A DNA stretch of 35,524 bases from Planctomycetia bacterium (GTDB taxonomy: Bacteria; Planctomycetota; Planctomycetia; Pirellulales; Thermoguttaceae). Positions 15,877-23,746 of the stretch are shown piece after piece; positions within the stretch are counted from its first letter, which is position 1, and each line of letters opens with the position of its first letter. Made by a program: the position numbers and the translations under genes. The stretch spans positions 1 to 35,524 of the forward strand of contig JAUNSU010000033.1 of the NCBI GenBank assembly GCA_030539035.1. Reading direction: 5' to 3'. Below the pieces are notes generated by a model, which was given only the letters and a program-made list of their open reading frames with translations, made no database searches and was not told where the DNA came from.

Positions 15877-16689
15877 TTAACGAACACGCCCATGGGAAAA
15901 CAGAATACGCAATGGAGAAAAGATCCATTCCGATCCAAAAAACGTAATCGTTTTATACAAAAGACCTGGAATACAGATCACACGGTAAAAAAACGCCGGA
16001 CGTTCGATCGACCGCAAAGAGCAGGCAACGACCCGATCCGCTTTCAGCCAAAGGAAATCCGGAACGGTCTTTTTGATGGGAGAATCTTTCATTGTTTCCG
16101 CATCATGAAATCCGGTGCGTGTAAAGCCCGGGCAAAGGGCCTGCACCCGTATTCCTTTCCGGCCGACATCGCATTGCAGAGACTTGGAAAAGGAGATCAC
16201 CCAGGCTTTCGTTGAGGAATAATCCGCACTGCCGTCTCCGGTCAAAAAACCGGCGACCGAAGCGAGGTTAATGATCCTTCCGGATCCTTTTGCGATCATG
16301 GGAACAAGGGCGGCGCGGCTCAGCCGCATCGTCGCAAGGCAATGAACCTTGATCATTCCCGTTTCCACCGCAATATCCACGTCGGGAAAAACCTTGTTGC
16401 CCCCGAATCCCGCGTTGTTGATCATGTAATAAAGCGAGGGAAGGGATTCGATCCGCTCTTCCGCTTTTTGGAGATCGGCATCCGAAGAAAGATCGGCGGC
16501 AAGAACCTCCGCTTCTATTCCGTATTGATTGTGCAGATCTTCCGCGAGCTGATCGAGCCGGCCTTTTCTCCGTGCGATGAGAAGAAGATCGTATCCGCGC
16601 GCCGCCAGTTTTTGCGCGAATGTTTGTCCGAATCCGCTTGACGCGCCGGTAATTGCGGCGACAGGACGTCCCATTTCTCCAATGGACAT
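15877..16689 (-). CDS. Short-chain dehydrogenase/reductase (SDR)
   Basis: 270 residues with a classical SDR core: cofactor-binding TGASSGFG (residues 14-21), the basic ARRKGR segment that favours NADP(H), NNAG (91-94) and the catalytic Ser144, Tyr157 and Lys161 (SVAGF, YSSTK). The C-terminal tail (about 215-270) is hydrophobic and aromatic (FFYRVICIPGLLYKTITFF), so the enzyme may sit on the membrane. Substrate unknown. GAGAGGAA upstream of the ATG supports the start. The gene is 48 bases upstream of the esterase gene in a likely leftward operon. Confidence 0.9.
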   Translation of the reverse strand: MSIGEMGRPVAAITGASSGFGQTFAQKLAARGYDLLLIARRKGRLDQLAEDLHNQYGIEAEVLAADLSSDADLQKAEERIESLPSLYYMINNAGFGGNKVFPDVDIAVETGMIKVHCLATMRLSRAALVPMIAKGSGRIINLASVAGFLTGDGSADYSSTKAWVISFSKSLQCDVGRKGIRVQALCPGFTRTGFHDAETMKDSPIKKTVPDFLWLKADRVVACSLRSIERPAFFYRVICIPGLLYKTITFFGSEWIFSPLRILFSHGRVR

Positions 16690-16747
16690 ATTGTTCCTCT
16701 CTGATTAATCTCTGTTCCGGTATTTTCTTTCAGAATCAAGTAAGAAC

Positions 16748-16770
16748 GGGGAAGGGCAGCGGCCCCTCCC
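16748..16770 (-). terminator. Weak GC-rich hairpin after the TIM-barrel protein gene
   Basis: GGGAAGGGC (16749-16757) pairs with GCCCCTCCC (16762-16770), one mismatch and a 4-base loop. It lies between the stop at 16806 and the SDR start at 16689. No clear U-tract follows on the minus strand, so termination may be partial. Confidence 0.4.
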
Positions 16771-16805
16771 GATCCTGATGAACGGTCTTTTCGATTACCG
16801 ATCCG

Positions 16806-17654
16806 TTAAAACATCCTGCACATTCCGCGAATGAATCCGACGTACTGCATTACGCCGGGCAGCGGATCATTTTCCAGGGTCTCATACTCAATGGGGGCAA
16901 CCCGATTGTATCCGATCTCGACCAGCGCTTTGATAATGGCCGGAAAATCGATCACGCCCGTCCCGCACATCGCGGTGCAGCGTCCCGCCTTGTCCGCGCT
17001 GGAGACGTCCTTGAAATGAAAATCGAAGATCCGATCCTTATATTGATGAATGGCGTTGATGGGATCTTCGCCGATCCGGACAGAATGTCCGATATCCAGC
17101 GCTATTCCGACTCGGGGATCCATCGACCGGACCTTCTCCCAAACGGAAGCCGCTGTCGGATATCTCTTGTCGCCGGGACCGTGATTGTGAATCGCGATTC
17201 GAATATCGGTTTCCTTGACCTTTTTTTCAACCAGTGAAAGATATTTATGTTCCGGAACTCCGATGATCGAAGAGCAGCCAAGAGCTTTGGCGTATCGGAA
17301 CGCGTTTTCCACTTCCTCTTCGTTTTTCATGTAGACAACGCCGCAGCTGTAGATCTTGAGCCCTTCTTTTTCGAATTTTTGGGCGAGATCCGCACACTCG
17401 GCATCGGAAGCGGTAAGGGGAAGATGAAAATCCTTTAAACTCACGTATTTAAGACCGGCCCTCTTCGTCCATTCGATCACTTTTTCCGGAGAAAATTTGC
17501 GGAAAGAATAGGACGCGATTCCGAGATCGAAGAGGATCTTGCCCGATTCGGAAGGTTCTTTCGCAAGGGAAGGGGAGTTCGTCAAACTTCCTGATCCAAG
17601 CGCCGCCGCGGACAGTCCGGCGGCTGTAAAAAACGATCTTCGCGATAATTTCAT
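16806..17654 (-). CDS. Tat-exported sugar phosphate isomerase/epimerase-like TIM-barrel protein
   Basis: 282 residues with a twin-arginine signal (SRRSFFTAAGLSAAALGSG) followed by an AP_endonuc_2/xylose-isomerase-like TIM barrel (about 40-280). Putative metal ligands sit in IAIHNHGP, IALDIGH, FDFHFKDV and PIEYE, at the positions typical of this superfamily. Planctomycetes encode many such exported proteins, probably acting on sugars or sugar acids in the periplasm; the reaction is unknown. The gap to the umuC stop upstream is 22 bases, so the two may be co-transcribed. Export would use the Tat system, whose TatA is encoded at 8653-8847. Confidence 0.88.
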   Translation of the reverse strand: MKLSRRSFFTAAGLSAAALGSGSLTNSPSLAKEPSESGKILFDLGIASYSFRKFSPEKVIEWTKRAGLKYVSLKDFHLPLTASDAECADLAQKFEKEGLKIYSCGVVYMKNEEEVENAFRYAKALGCSSIIGVPEHKYLSLVEKKVKETDIRIAIHNHGPGDKRYPTAASVWEKVRSMDPRVGIALDIGHSVRIGEDPINAIHQYKDRIFDFHFKDVSSADKAGRCTAMCGTGVIDFPAIIKALVEIGYNRVAPIEYETLENDPLPGVMQYVGFIRGMCRMF

Positions 17655-17676
17655 GAATTCTCCTTATCGATAAAAT

Positions 17677-19005
17677 TTATTTGGCGTAAGCGACAGGAAG
17701 ATCTTCCCATCGCGTGGTAAAACAGGGAGAAACAAAATGGGCAACAGGCGTCCATTTTTTTTCAACTCCTTCCGATGCGAAAAAGATATGTCCTTTCCCG
17801 AAGGATCGGTTGATCGCATCGACTCCCTGCATGAGTCTTTTTTCTTTTTCTCTTCGTTCCGGACTTTTATCCGGATCCCGATCGAACAGCATCGGCTGCT
17901 CGGAAATCGATTCATCGGCAAGATCCAATAAAAGGACCGCCGCCTTCTTGTAAGCATATTTCCGATCGTATATCGATCGAAGAATTCTCAGTGCGTGGGC
18001 AATGATCTCCGGAGTACTGCTGGTCCGGTTCGGAAATTGAAGCGACATTCCGGGAAAGTATTGCGGCAGCTCCGACCGGAACCGGTTTGTATAAAGCTGG
18101 ACATGAATCGCGGAAGCCGTCGAATGCTGCTGGCGGATCTTTTCTCCCGCTCGGGCCGCAAAAGTGGAAACCGCCTTTTCCAGCTCGTCCTGATCGGTGA
18201 TCATTTCTCCAAACGAACGGGATATCTGGATCGTCTGCCGCGGCTGCGCTTCTTCAAGATCCGTACAGAATTCCCCGCGAAGTTCCAATACAAGTTTTTC
18301 CTGATTCACTGTATAATTCTTCCTAATCCAATGAGGATCCATTTGGGCAAGATCCCAGGCCGTTCGAAGGCCCAGTTTTTGGAACTTCGGGAGAAGGTGC
18401 CGCCCAACTCCCCAAACATCGGAAAGATCAATCTGCGGAAGAAGCTCGCGCCGATCTTCTTCTGTAAGAATTCGGGCATAATGCGCGGGGAGCTTTTTCG
18501 CGATCCGATTGGCCGCTTTCGCAAGCGTTTTCGTCGATCCGATTCCCAAGGAAACCGGAATCCCCGTCCATTGCGGAACAATGGAAACGATCTCTCGTGA
18601 AAGCGAATGCAGATCCTGCTCCGCGGAATCCGAAATTTTATCGGACATTCCCCGGACAAGCTCCGGAAATCGGCCCGTAAAGTCGATAAACGCTTCATCG
18701 ATCGAATAAAATTCCAGATCCGGGCTCCATTGCGATATCGTCTGCATTACCCGGGAACTCATGTCCCCGTAAAGAGAATAATTCGCGGAACAGACGATCA
18801 AACCCCGGCGCTTGACCAAATCCCGAATCTGGAACCAGGGTGCTCCCATCGGGATCTGAAGCGCTTTCGCTTCCGGAGACCGCGCAACAACACAACCGTC
18901 GTTGTTCGAAAGAACGACGACGGGTCGATTTTGCCAATCCGGGTGAAAAACTTTTTCACAGGAAGCAAAAAAACTGTTGCAATCGACCAAACCGAATATT
19001 CTCAT
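17677..19005 (-). CDS. umuC: Y-family DNA polymerase UmuC
   Basis: A 442-residue translesion polymerase (E. coli UmuC is 422). The catalytic acids are visible: Asp8 in GLVDCNSFFASCE and Asp103/Glu104 in YSIDEAFID. Further UmuC marks are VVVLSNNDGCVVARS, a helix-hairpin-helix region (DVWGVGRHLLPKFQKLGL), the little-finger region, and a C-terminal DUF4113-like end (AVLLLDLADESISEQPMLFD, then GKGHIFFASEG and WTPVAHFVSPCFTTRWEDLP). The ATG at 19005 was chosen because the motif starts there; upstream in-frame residues look non-coding and lie beyond the promoter. No umuD is adjacent. A near-consensus promoter lies upstream; no Escherichia-type LexA box was seen. Confidence 0.95.
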   Translation of the reverse strand: MRIFGLVDCNSFFASCEKVFHPDWQNRPVVVLSNNDGCVVARSPEAKALQIPMGAPWFQIRDLVKRRGLIVCSANYSLYGDMSSRVMQTISQWSPDLEFYSIDEAFIDFTGRFPELVRGMSDKISDSAEQDLHSLSREIVSIVPQWTGIPVSLGIGSTKTLAKAANRIAKKLPAHYARILTEEDRRELLPQIDLSDVWGVGRHLLPKFQKLGLRTAWDLAQMDPHWIRKNYTVNQEKLVLELRGEFCTDLEEAQPRQTIQISRSFGEMITDQDELEKAVSTFAARAGEKIRQQHSTASAIHVQLYTNRFRSELPQYFPGMSLQFPNRTSSTPEIIAHALRILRSIYDRKYAYKKAAVLLLDLADESISEQPMLFDRDPDKSPERREKEKRLMQGVDAINRSFGKGHIFFASEGVEKKWTPVAHFVSPCFTTRWEDLPVAYAK

Positions 19006-19045
19006 CTTGTGCACCTGATGTATACTATAGAATTGGAATTGTTGT

Positions 19046-19074
19046 ATTATATGTAATTTCCCGCCTTGATTCAA
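19046..19074 (-). promoter_or_regulatory. Putative sigma70 promoter of umuC
   Basis: On the minus strand TTGAAT (19074-19069), a 17-base spacer and a perfect TATAAT (19051-19046). The implied leader is about 35 bases. It lies in the 88-base divergent region shared with pdxA. Confidence 0.65.
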
Positions 19075-19093
19075 TACCTTAACAGGAAAACAG

Positions 19094-20194
19094 ATGAAAA
19101 AGAACAATCCTTTACTTGCGTTGACTATGGGTGATCCGGCCGGTGTGGGCCCGGAAATCATTGCCGGAGCCTGGAAATCCTTCTTTCTTTTGAAAGGCGG
19201 ATCGGGCTCTGATCACGCTTGCCGTCCCGTTGTCTTCGGATCCTCGGAAATTATTCGCCGGGCCGTCGAACTCCGGAATACCGGCGAAGATGTGATTTCG
19301 ATATCTTCTTTATCGGAATTGGACGATGATTATTTCATTCGATTTGGAGAAAAGACCATTCCCTGCTTTGATTGTTGTCCGAAAACAACTCTTGAATGGT
19401 TTAAGGAATCTTGTGCTCGCAATTCCGGGCTTCCGGAACCGAAAATTGATCCCCGATGCGGTGATGCCGCCTTCATTTGTTTGAATCGCGCAATCGATTT
19501 TGCATTATCGGGACAAATAAGTGCGATTGTAACCGGACCGCTCCACAAAAAATCCCTGAATCTCGCCGGACATCATTATCCCGGACATACGGAAATTTTG
19601 GCCGAACGATGCGGAATTGACGATTTCGCGATGATGCTTTATCTCGGCGCACAGCCGAGCCTTGCTTCCCCAACCGGCTTGGCCGTCGTTCATACGACCC
19701 TTCATACGGCAATGAAAAATGTTTTTGATCAGATCACGGAAGACGCGGTTGTTGCCCGAAGCCATCTCATCGCCGGATTTATGAAAAAGATTATGGGATC
19801 CGATCCTAAAATCGGTGTTTGCGCTTTGAACTGCCATAATGGCGAAGAAGGCCTTTTCGGTGATGAAGAAATTCGAATCATTCGTCCGGCTGTCGAACGC
19901 GCAAAAAAAGAAGGACTCAATATTGCCGGTCCTTATCCTTCCGATACTTTAATGCTGGACGCGAAAAAAGGATTCTATGATGGAATCGTCGCGATGTATC
20001 ATGATCAGGGGCATATCGCGGTAAAATTGCTCGATATGCACCATGCGGTCAATATCACTCTCGGACTTCCGATTATTCGAACAAGCGTCGCTCATGGAAC
20101 GGCGTTCGATCGGGCCTGGAAAGGAATCGCGGAGATCACGAGTATGATCGAAGCGGTTCGCGTCGCAATGATCCTGAGTCGGCATTCCGATTGA
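19094..20194 (+). CDS. pdxA: 4-hydroxythreonine-4-phosphate dehydrogenase
   Basis: A 366-residue NAD-dependent oxidative decarboxylase of the DXP-dependent pyridoxal 5'-phosphate pathway. Motifs seen are LTMGDPAGVGPE at the N-terminus, GPLHKKSLNLAGHHYPGHTE, VHTTLHTAM, AMYHDQGHIAVK and TSVAHGTAFD; the His residues in these correspond to the divalent metal site. The usual NPHAGE is NCHNGE here, a minor variation. AGGAAA lies a few bases upstream of the ATG. It is divergent from umuC. PdxA2-type paralogues acting on sugar acids exist, so a catabolic role cannot be ruled out without a tree. pdxJ is not in the window. Confidence 0.92.
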   Translation: MKKNNPLLALTMGDPAGVGPEIIAGAWKSFFLLKGGSGSDHACRPVVFGSSEIIRRAVELRNTGEDVISISSLSELDDDYFIRFGEKTIPCFDCCPKTTLEWFKESCARNSGLPEPKIDPRCGDAAFICLNRAIDFALSGQISAIVTGPLHKKSLNLAGHHYPGHTEILAERCGIDDFAMMLYLGAQPSLASPTGLAVVHTTLHTAMKNVFDQITEDAVVARSHLIAGFMKKIMGSDPKIGVCALNCHNGEEGLFGDEEIRIIRPAVERAKKEGLNIAGPYPSDTLMLDAKKGFYDGIVAMYHDQGHIAVKLLDMHHAVNITLGLPIIRTSVAHGTAFDRAWKGIAEITSMIEAVRVAMILSRHSD

Positions 20195-20221
20195 AAAAAT
20201 TTTTTGATTTGAAAAAGACTT

Positions 20222-20262
20222 TGTGCGAAGTGAAGGGATCAAAAATTTTTTTACTTCGCACA
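20222..20262 (+). terminator. Hairpin after pdxA
   Basis: TGTGCGAAGT (20222-20231) pairs with ACTTCGCACA (20253-20262), 10 bp, with further weak A-T and G-U pairs inward. It lies 28 bases after the pdxA stop. No U-tract follows, but position and stem strength fit a transcript end. Confidence 0.55.
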
Positions 20263-20748
20263 CGAGGACAGATTGGACGAGAGAAAAAGCGAAGAGGAAA
20301 AGCGAAGTTGAATAATCGAACAGGGAAAAGAGAAAGAGCGGTGCTTATGAGTCGGGACAGGAAAGCGATTCGGAAGCCGATTCAGGGAGCAGAAAAGGCG
20401 GCGAAAGGGAGACTTTTGGCCGAAAAGAGGGAGATTTGGGAACGTCCGATAATGTTTCTTATGTTCGGTTTGAAGGCTGGGGGATCCTTTAACCTAAATC
20501 ACTGTCGATTAACAACGTGCGTCCTTCCGCTCCGGCCCGGAATCGTTTCCGCTCAGACGGAATCCGCCTTCCCGTTTTTAACCTGCTTTCATCACTGTTC
20601 CCCTGTCCTCTCCGAGTCGTTTTTTACGCTCCAAAATCTTTTATTACACGTACTGTAATAATATTTTTGTTTGGCACCACGGATGATACGGATATCACGG
20701 CTGTAATCCATATTTTAATTTTATTAAACTGAAAGGAAAGTTGTGTTT
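20263..20748. other. Intergenic region between pdxA and the ThuA-like gene
   Basis: About 485 bases without a convincing gene. The first half (20263-20450) is purine-rich on the + strand and the second half (20517-20640) pyrimidine-rich, with only short complementary patches, such as GGACAGG (20356-20362) against CCTGTCC (20604-20610). The end holds copy A of a dispersed repeat (20651-20700). An open frame of 155 codons starting inside the pdxA terminator has unnatural composition and is not called. Confidence 0.5.
20651..20700. repeat. Dispersed CCACGGAT-type repeat, copy A
   Basis: The 34 bases 20651-20684 match 21894-21927 with two mismatches and then continue with a similar ACGGAT unit (20688-20693). 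The core is TTTTTGTTTGG(C/A)ACCACGGAT. It stands just upstream of the ThuA-like gene; copy B stands downstream of it. Confidence 0.8.
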
Positions 20749-21801
20749 ATGAACTTTAAAATTCATTTTTTTATTGCCGTTCTTTGTTGTATTCTTTGTT
20801 CCGATCTCTGTTCGCCGAACGGGATTCTTTTCGGATCGGATGATTCGGGTCAAAGCAAGAACGCAAAAACCTGTTCCGTTTTTCCCGCGAATCCTTTGCT
20901 GAAAAAGAACAAAAAAATCGTCCTGATCGCCGGGGATGAGGAATATCGATCCGAGGAAGCAATGCCCCAGCTCGCGAAGATCCTGGCCCGGCATCATGGA
21001 TTCGATACCGCGGTTCTTTATGCGATTGATCCGAAGAGCGGATGCATTGTTCCCACCGTGTTGAACAATATTGCCGATCTCGATCAGATCCGTGATGCCG
21101 ATCTGGTGATCCTTGCCATTCGTTTTCGCAATCTTCCGGCGGATCAGATGAAAGTGTTTGAAAATTATCTCAAGCAAGGACGCCCTCTCCTTGCGCTGCG
21201 GACTTCGACACATGCTTTCAATTTTCCGAAAGAGAGTCCTTATGCCCGATATTCCTGGAATTACAAAGGCCCCGAAAAGGAATGGATCGGCGGATTCGGC
21301 CGCAAAATCCTCGGAGAGACCTGGATCAATCATCATGGATCCCATGGAAAGCAGGGAACGCGTATGTTCATCGCTTCTGGACGGGAAAACGATCCTCTCT
21401 TTAAAGGGGTGTCCCGCGTCAATCTTCCGTCCGATGTTTATGAAGTACGGCTTCCCCTCCCCGATGATTCGACCGTATTGGCTTACGGTGCGGTGATCGA
21501 TGGTCTTGCGGAAAAGGATCCGATCCTGAAATCCCCGAAAAATGATCCTATGATGCCTGTCCTCTGGACCAAATCTTATCAGATCCCCGGCGGAAAGAAG
21601 GGAATTGCGATGACCTCGACAATGGGATGCGGTGTCGATCTTCTCAATGAAGGATTTCGCCGTCTTCTGGTCAACTGTTCCTATCAGCTGCTTGGATTGG
21701 AAAAGAGTATTCCGGACCGTTCGAATGTCGAGTTGATCGGGCCCTACTCCCCTTCCCCATTCGGATTCGGAAAATTTTCACCAAATCTTCGTCCGGAGTA
21801 G
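20749..21801 (+). CDS. Secreted ThuA-like domain protein
   Basis: 350 residues: a signal peptide (FKIHFFIAVLCCILCSDLC) and a ThuA-like domain of glutamine-amidotransferase fold (about 45-315). Typical segments are IVLIAGDEEYRSEEAMPQLAKIL, DADLVILAIRFRNLPADQM, GRPLLALRTSTHAF, WINHHGSHG and TSTMGCGVDLLNEGFRRLLVN. ThuA-like proteins are frequent in planctomycetes and are tied to sugar metabolism, but the reaction is unproven. AAGGAAAG (20733-20740) sits 8 bases before the ATG at 20749; a GTG two codons earlier would be too close to it. It is flanked on both sides by CCACGGAT-type repeats. Confidence 0.87.
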   Translation: MNFKIHFFIAVLCCILCSDLCSPNGILFGSDDSGQSKNAKTCSVFPANPLLKKNKKIVLIAGDEEYRSEEAMPQLAKILARHHGFDTAVLYAIDPKSGCIVPTVLNNIADLDQIRDADLVILAIRFRNLPADQMKVFENYLKQGRPLLALRTSTHAFNFPKESPYARYSWNYKGPEKEWIGGFGRKILGETWINHHGSHGKQGTRMFIASGRENDPLFKGVSRVNLPSDVYEVRLPLPDDSTVLAYGAVIDGLAEKDPILKSPKNDPMMPVLWTKSYQIPGGKKGIAMTSTMGCGVDLLNEGFRRLLVNCSYQLLGLEKSIPDRSNVELIGPYSPSPFGFGKFSPNLRPE

Positions 21802-21852
21802 TTTTTTTCCTTGATTTCCCCTGATTATTTGATAGAATACCTTTTAGAGAGT

Positions 21853-21869
21853 CCAAAAATTGTTTTTGG
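21853..21869 (+). terminator. Small AT-rich hairpin after the ThuA-like gene
   Basis: CCAAAAA (21853-21859) and TTTTTGG (21863-21869) can pair around a 3-base loop, 51 bases after the stop. The stem has little G-C content and no U-tract, so this is a weak call. Confidence 0.25.
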
Positions 21870-21893
21870 GTTAAATTTAAATTGAAAAACTCA

Positions 21894-22031
21894 TACTGTA
21901 AAAATATTTTTGTTTGGAACCACGGATAAACACGGATGAAATCATTATAAGATTCGGGGCTGATATTTTTGATGAAAACGTGTTTTTACCAAAAAAATAT
22001 CCGTGAAAATCCGTGAAATCCGTGGTTTCAA
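21894..22031. repeat. Dispersed CCACGGAT-type repeat, copy B, with inverted partner
   Basis: 21894-21927 repeats copy A (32 of 34 identical). The left arm CCACGGAT/ACACGGAT (21920-21938) is complementary to the right arm at about 21999-22031, which holds three ATCCGTGA/G units (starting 21999, 22009 and 22018) and ends ATCCGTGGTTTC. The arms can form an imperfect hairpin around roughly 60 bases just before the NagB-like gene. Confidence 0.75.
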
Positions 22032-22078
22032 AATCGGTTATTTACAGTTTGAGTGAAAAAGAAAAGAAAGGGTTGAAA

Positions 22079-23008
22079 ATGGCTCGTCCTCTTAGTAAAG
22101 TTGCTCCCGACTGGTGGGATTATACAACCTTGGATCCGGAGATCCTTGCGGATGCGGCAAAATTAACGGAGGAATCGCTCTTTGCGCTTTCCCGTCCCGG
22201 ATTCACGATCCATTATCATGAAACCATTGAAGATTTCTATCTCGCCGAAGCCCTCGAATATATTGAAGGATGGAAACAGGCGACTTCAGATAATCCGGTT
22301 GGCATTTGCGGACCGATCGGCCCGACCGAACAGCTTCCTTTGGTTGCAAGGATTGTCAATTCACTGGAATTGAATTTGAAAAACGCCCATTTCTGGGGAA
22401 TGGACGAATGGGTCGAAAACAAGATCCCAGTCGGAATGGATCATCCTCTTTCTTTTGCGAAGGCCGATTTTGAGCTTTGCTTTGATCGGATTGATCCGAG
22501 ATTGCGAATGCCGAAAGAGAACATTCATTTTCCATCGGGCGATCTTGCCGCTTATACGAAAACCTACGATCAAATTCGGTGCGCAACGATGCAGGGCGGG
22601 CAAGGGGATACCAAGCATTGGGCGTTCAATGATCCGCTTCGCCGGGAAGGATCGTACAAAGACGCTCCGCCCGCTCCTGAAGAATACCGCAAACTTTCCG
22701 CACGGGTCACCGAACTCCATCCGATCACAATTCTTCAAAATGCCCGGACCAGCGGCGGCGGATATGTCGCCAACGTCCCGCAATTCGCGGCAACGGTCGG
22801 ACCGGTCGAAACCTGGAAATGCGATCGCGTGAGTATTTGGCAAGCCGGTATGCACGACAATCCGTTCGGAATGCGTCTTTCCGCCTGGATGATCGCGAAG
22901 AATATTCCGGATTCCGCCGTTCCGATGTCCCTGCTCGCGGATCATCCGAATGTCCATTTCCATTATTTCCGGCCCGCAATCAAAAAAGTCGCCGCTGAAA
23001 TGCACTGA
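22079..23008 (+). CDS. NagB-like glucosamine-6-phosphate deaminase/isomerase family protein
   Basis: 309 residues, cytoplasmic. The fold and order of motifs match the NagB/ribose-5-phosphate isomerase-like family: [13 protein letters not shown] (sugar-phosphate loop), HFWGMDEWV (equivalent of NagB NMDEY), IHFPSGDL and [11 protein letters not shown] (equivalent of GIGxDGHIAFNEP, keeping Asp, His and the acidic residue as Asp). The enzyme probably isomerises or deaminates a phosphorylated amino sugar; several motifs differ from true NagB, so a different substrate is possible. The ATG at 22079 has AAAGGG upstream; an earlier ATG at 22013 would start inside the CCGTG repeat arm. Its last codons and stop (22994-23008) belong to a 23-bp direct repeat that recurs at 24082. 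Confidence 0.8.
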   Translation: MARPLSKVAPDWWDYTTLDPEILADAAKLTEESLFALSRPGFTIHYHETIEDFYLAEALEYIEGWKQATSDNPVGICGPIGPTEQLPLVARIVNSLELNLKNAHFWGMDEWVENKIPVGMDHPLSFAKADFELCFDRIDPRLRMPKENIHFPSGDLAAYTKTYDQIRCATMQGGQGDTKHWAFNDPLRREGSYKDAPPAPEEYRKLSARVTELHPITILQNARTSGGGYVANVPQFAATVGPVETWKCDRVSIWQAGMHDNPFGMRLSAWMIAKNIPDSAVPMSLLADHPNVHFHYFRPAIKKVAAEMH

Positions 23009-23016
23009 TGTTGAAT
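22994..23016. repeat. 23-bp direct repeat, left copy (att-like)
   Basis: The 23 bases begin GCTGAAATGCACTGATG and end TTGAAT. They cover the last four codons and stop of the NagB-like gene plus 8 bases. An exact copy is at 24082-24104. Confidence 0.95.
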
Positions 23017-23062
23017 CATTGGAAGCGGAATTGGACAGAATTTTGTCTTGTGAGTTGTCTTT

Positions 23063-23093
23063 TTCCAGACGATCATTTTCAGATCGTCTGGAA
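23063..23093 (-). terminator. Hairpin after the island genes
   Basis: TTCCAGACGATC (23063-23074) pairs perfectly with GATCGTCTGGAA (23082-23093), a 12-bp stem with a 7-base loop, 8 bases beyond the last island gene. No U-tract follows in the leftward direction. Confidence 0.55.
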
Positions 23094-23101
23094 CTGGATA
23101 T

Positions 23102-23317
23102 TCACGAGTTAAGAAGTATACGAAGGATGGTTGCCAATAACCCCAATAATACTATTGACGTACCGCATATCCATTTTAGTGTTTCGAATCGGTCTTTTTT
23201 AATTCTTTTATTGAGTTCGTCTCTTGACGCATCCAACTTATCATAAATCTCTATAATACGATTACAGTCGGAATTGGATTTTTGTGCGAATTCAGTGGCT
23301 GGTAATTCTCTTGACAA
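23102..23317 (-). CDS. Small island protein with coiled-coil-like part and C-terminal membrane helix
   Basis: About 71 residues. A charged helical part (NRIIEIYDKLDASRDELNKRIKKDR) is followed by one transmembrane helix at the end (LKWICGTSIVLLGLLATILRILL). The start is unsure: TTG at 23317 is the only usual start codon, and the frame runs open to 23348. This shape recalls XhlA-like phage proteins (coiled coil, then LKW and a membrane helix), but the similarity is only in outline. It is the third gene of the leftward island operon, just after the 132-residue gene. A membrane-acting effector or holin-like role is possible but unproven. Confidence 0.5.
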   Translation of the reverse strand: MSRELPATEFAQKSNSDCNRIIEIYDKLDASRDELNKRIKKDRFETLKWICGTSIVLLGLLATILRILLNS

Positions 23318-23347
23318 GGGCAGCCGGGATATTCGATTTAAATCGAT

Positions 23348-23746
23348 TTATAAATCTTGGTAATCGGGAATAATGTCTCCGATAGTAATTCCCTTGTAAT
23401 CATTCTGAAATTGGGCGCATTCTTGGAGATAAAATTGAATAATGCAATCAATCGCGTCAAATTTTGCCCTTTTACAATGTTCGATTGCTTTAGTCAATTC
23501 ATCTTTTAATTCTTTTTTTGGTTGTTTTTTTGATTTTTGTTGAATATATCTTGAAATATGACAACCTGCATAGCGGAGCTCATCAATAGCCGGCAGAAAA
23601 ACACCGCTGATCTTTACAATACCAGCGGTATATCTGTTTTTTGTGTCGACCTCGGCCTTTTTAATAAATTCTTCTGCTTCTTTGAATGAGTCAGCGAAAT
23701 CGTTAAGGAGATCTTTTTCTTCTTCATTTTGAGTTAATGAAGTCAT
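23348..23746 (-). CDS. Island protein of unknown function, alpha-helical
   Basis: 132 residues, predicted mostly helical and charged, with no signal peptide. A notable central part is FLPAIDELRYAGCHISRYIQQ, followed by ELTKAIEHCKRAKFDAIDCIIQFYLQE; the spacing of Arg, His and Lys residues suggests a helical bundle. I do not recognise the family. The ATG at 23746 has AAGGAA 8 bases upstream, inside the preceding gene, and the two coding regions overlap by 23 bases, so expression is coupled. Codon use is more AT-rich than that of the flanking NagB-like and GH36 genes, in line with foreign origin. Confidence 0.65.
   Translation of the reverse strand: MTSLTQNEEEKDLLNDFADSFKEAEEFIKKAEVDTKNRYTAGIVKISGVFLPAIDELRYAGCHISRYIQQKSKKQPKKELKDELTKAIEHCKRAKFDAIDCIIQFYLQECAQFQNDYKGITIGDIIPDYQDL

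Noticed and set aside
19005..19094. LexA/SOS box before umuC
   Set aside because: Neither CTG-N10-CAG nor GAAC-N4-GTTC is present.
20340..20420. SRP-RNA-like words (CAGG, CGGAAG, GGGAGCAG)
   Set aside because: The conserved domain IV loop order and pairing of 4.5S RNA could not be built.
20191..20658. 155-codon rightward frame after pdxA
   Set aside because: Starts within the pdxA stop and runs through its terminator hairpin; Lys/Arg-rich first half and Cys/Pro/Leu-rich second half follow the purine/pyrimidine skew, not a protein.
21920..22031. CCACGGAT/ATCCGTGA units as a CRISPR array
   Set aside because: Units are 7-10 bases apart with no constant spacers and no cas genes; they fit a dispersed palindromic repeat.
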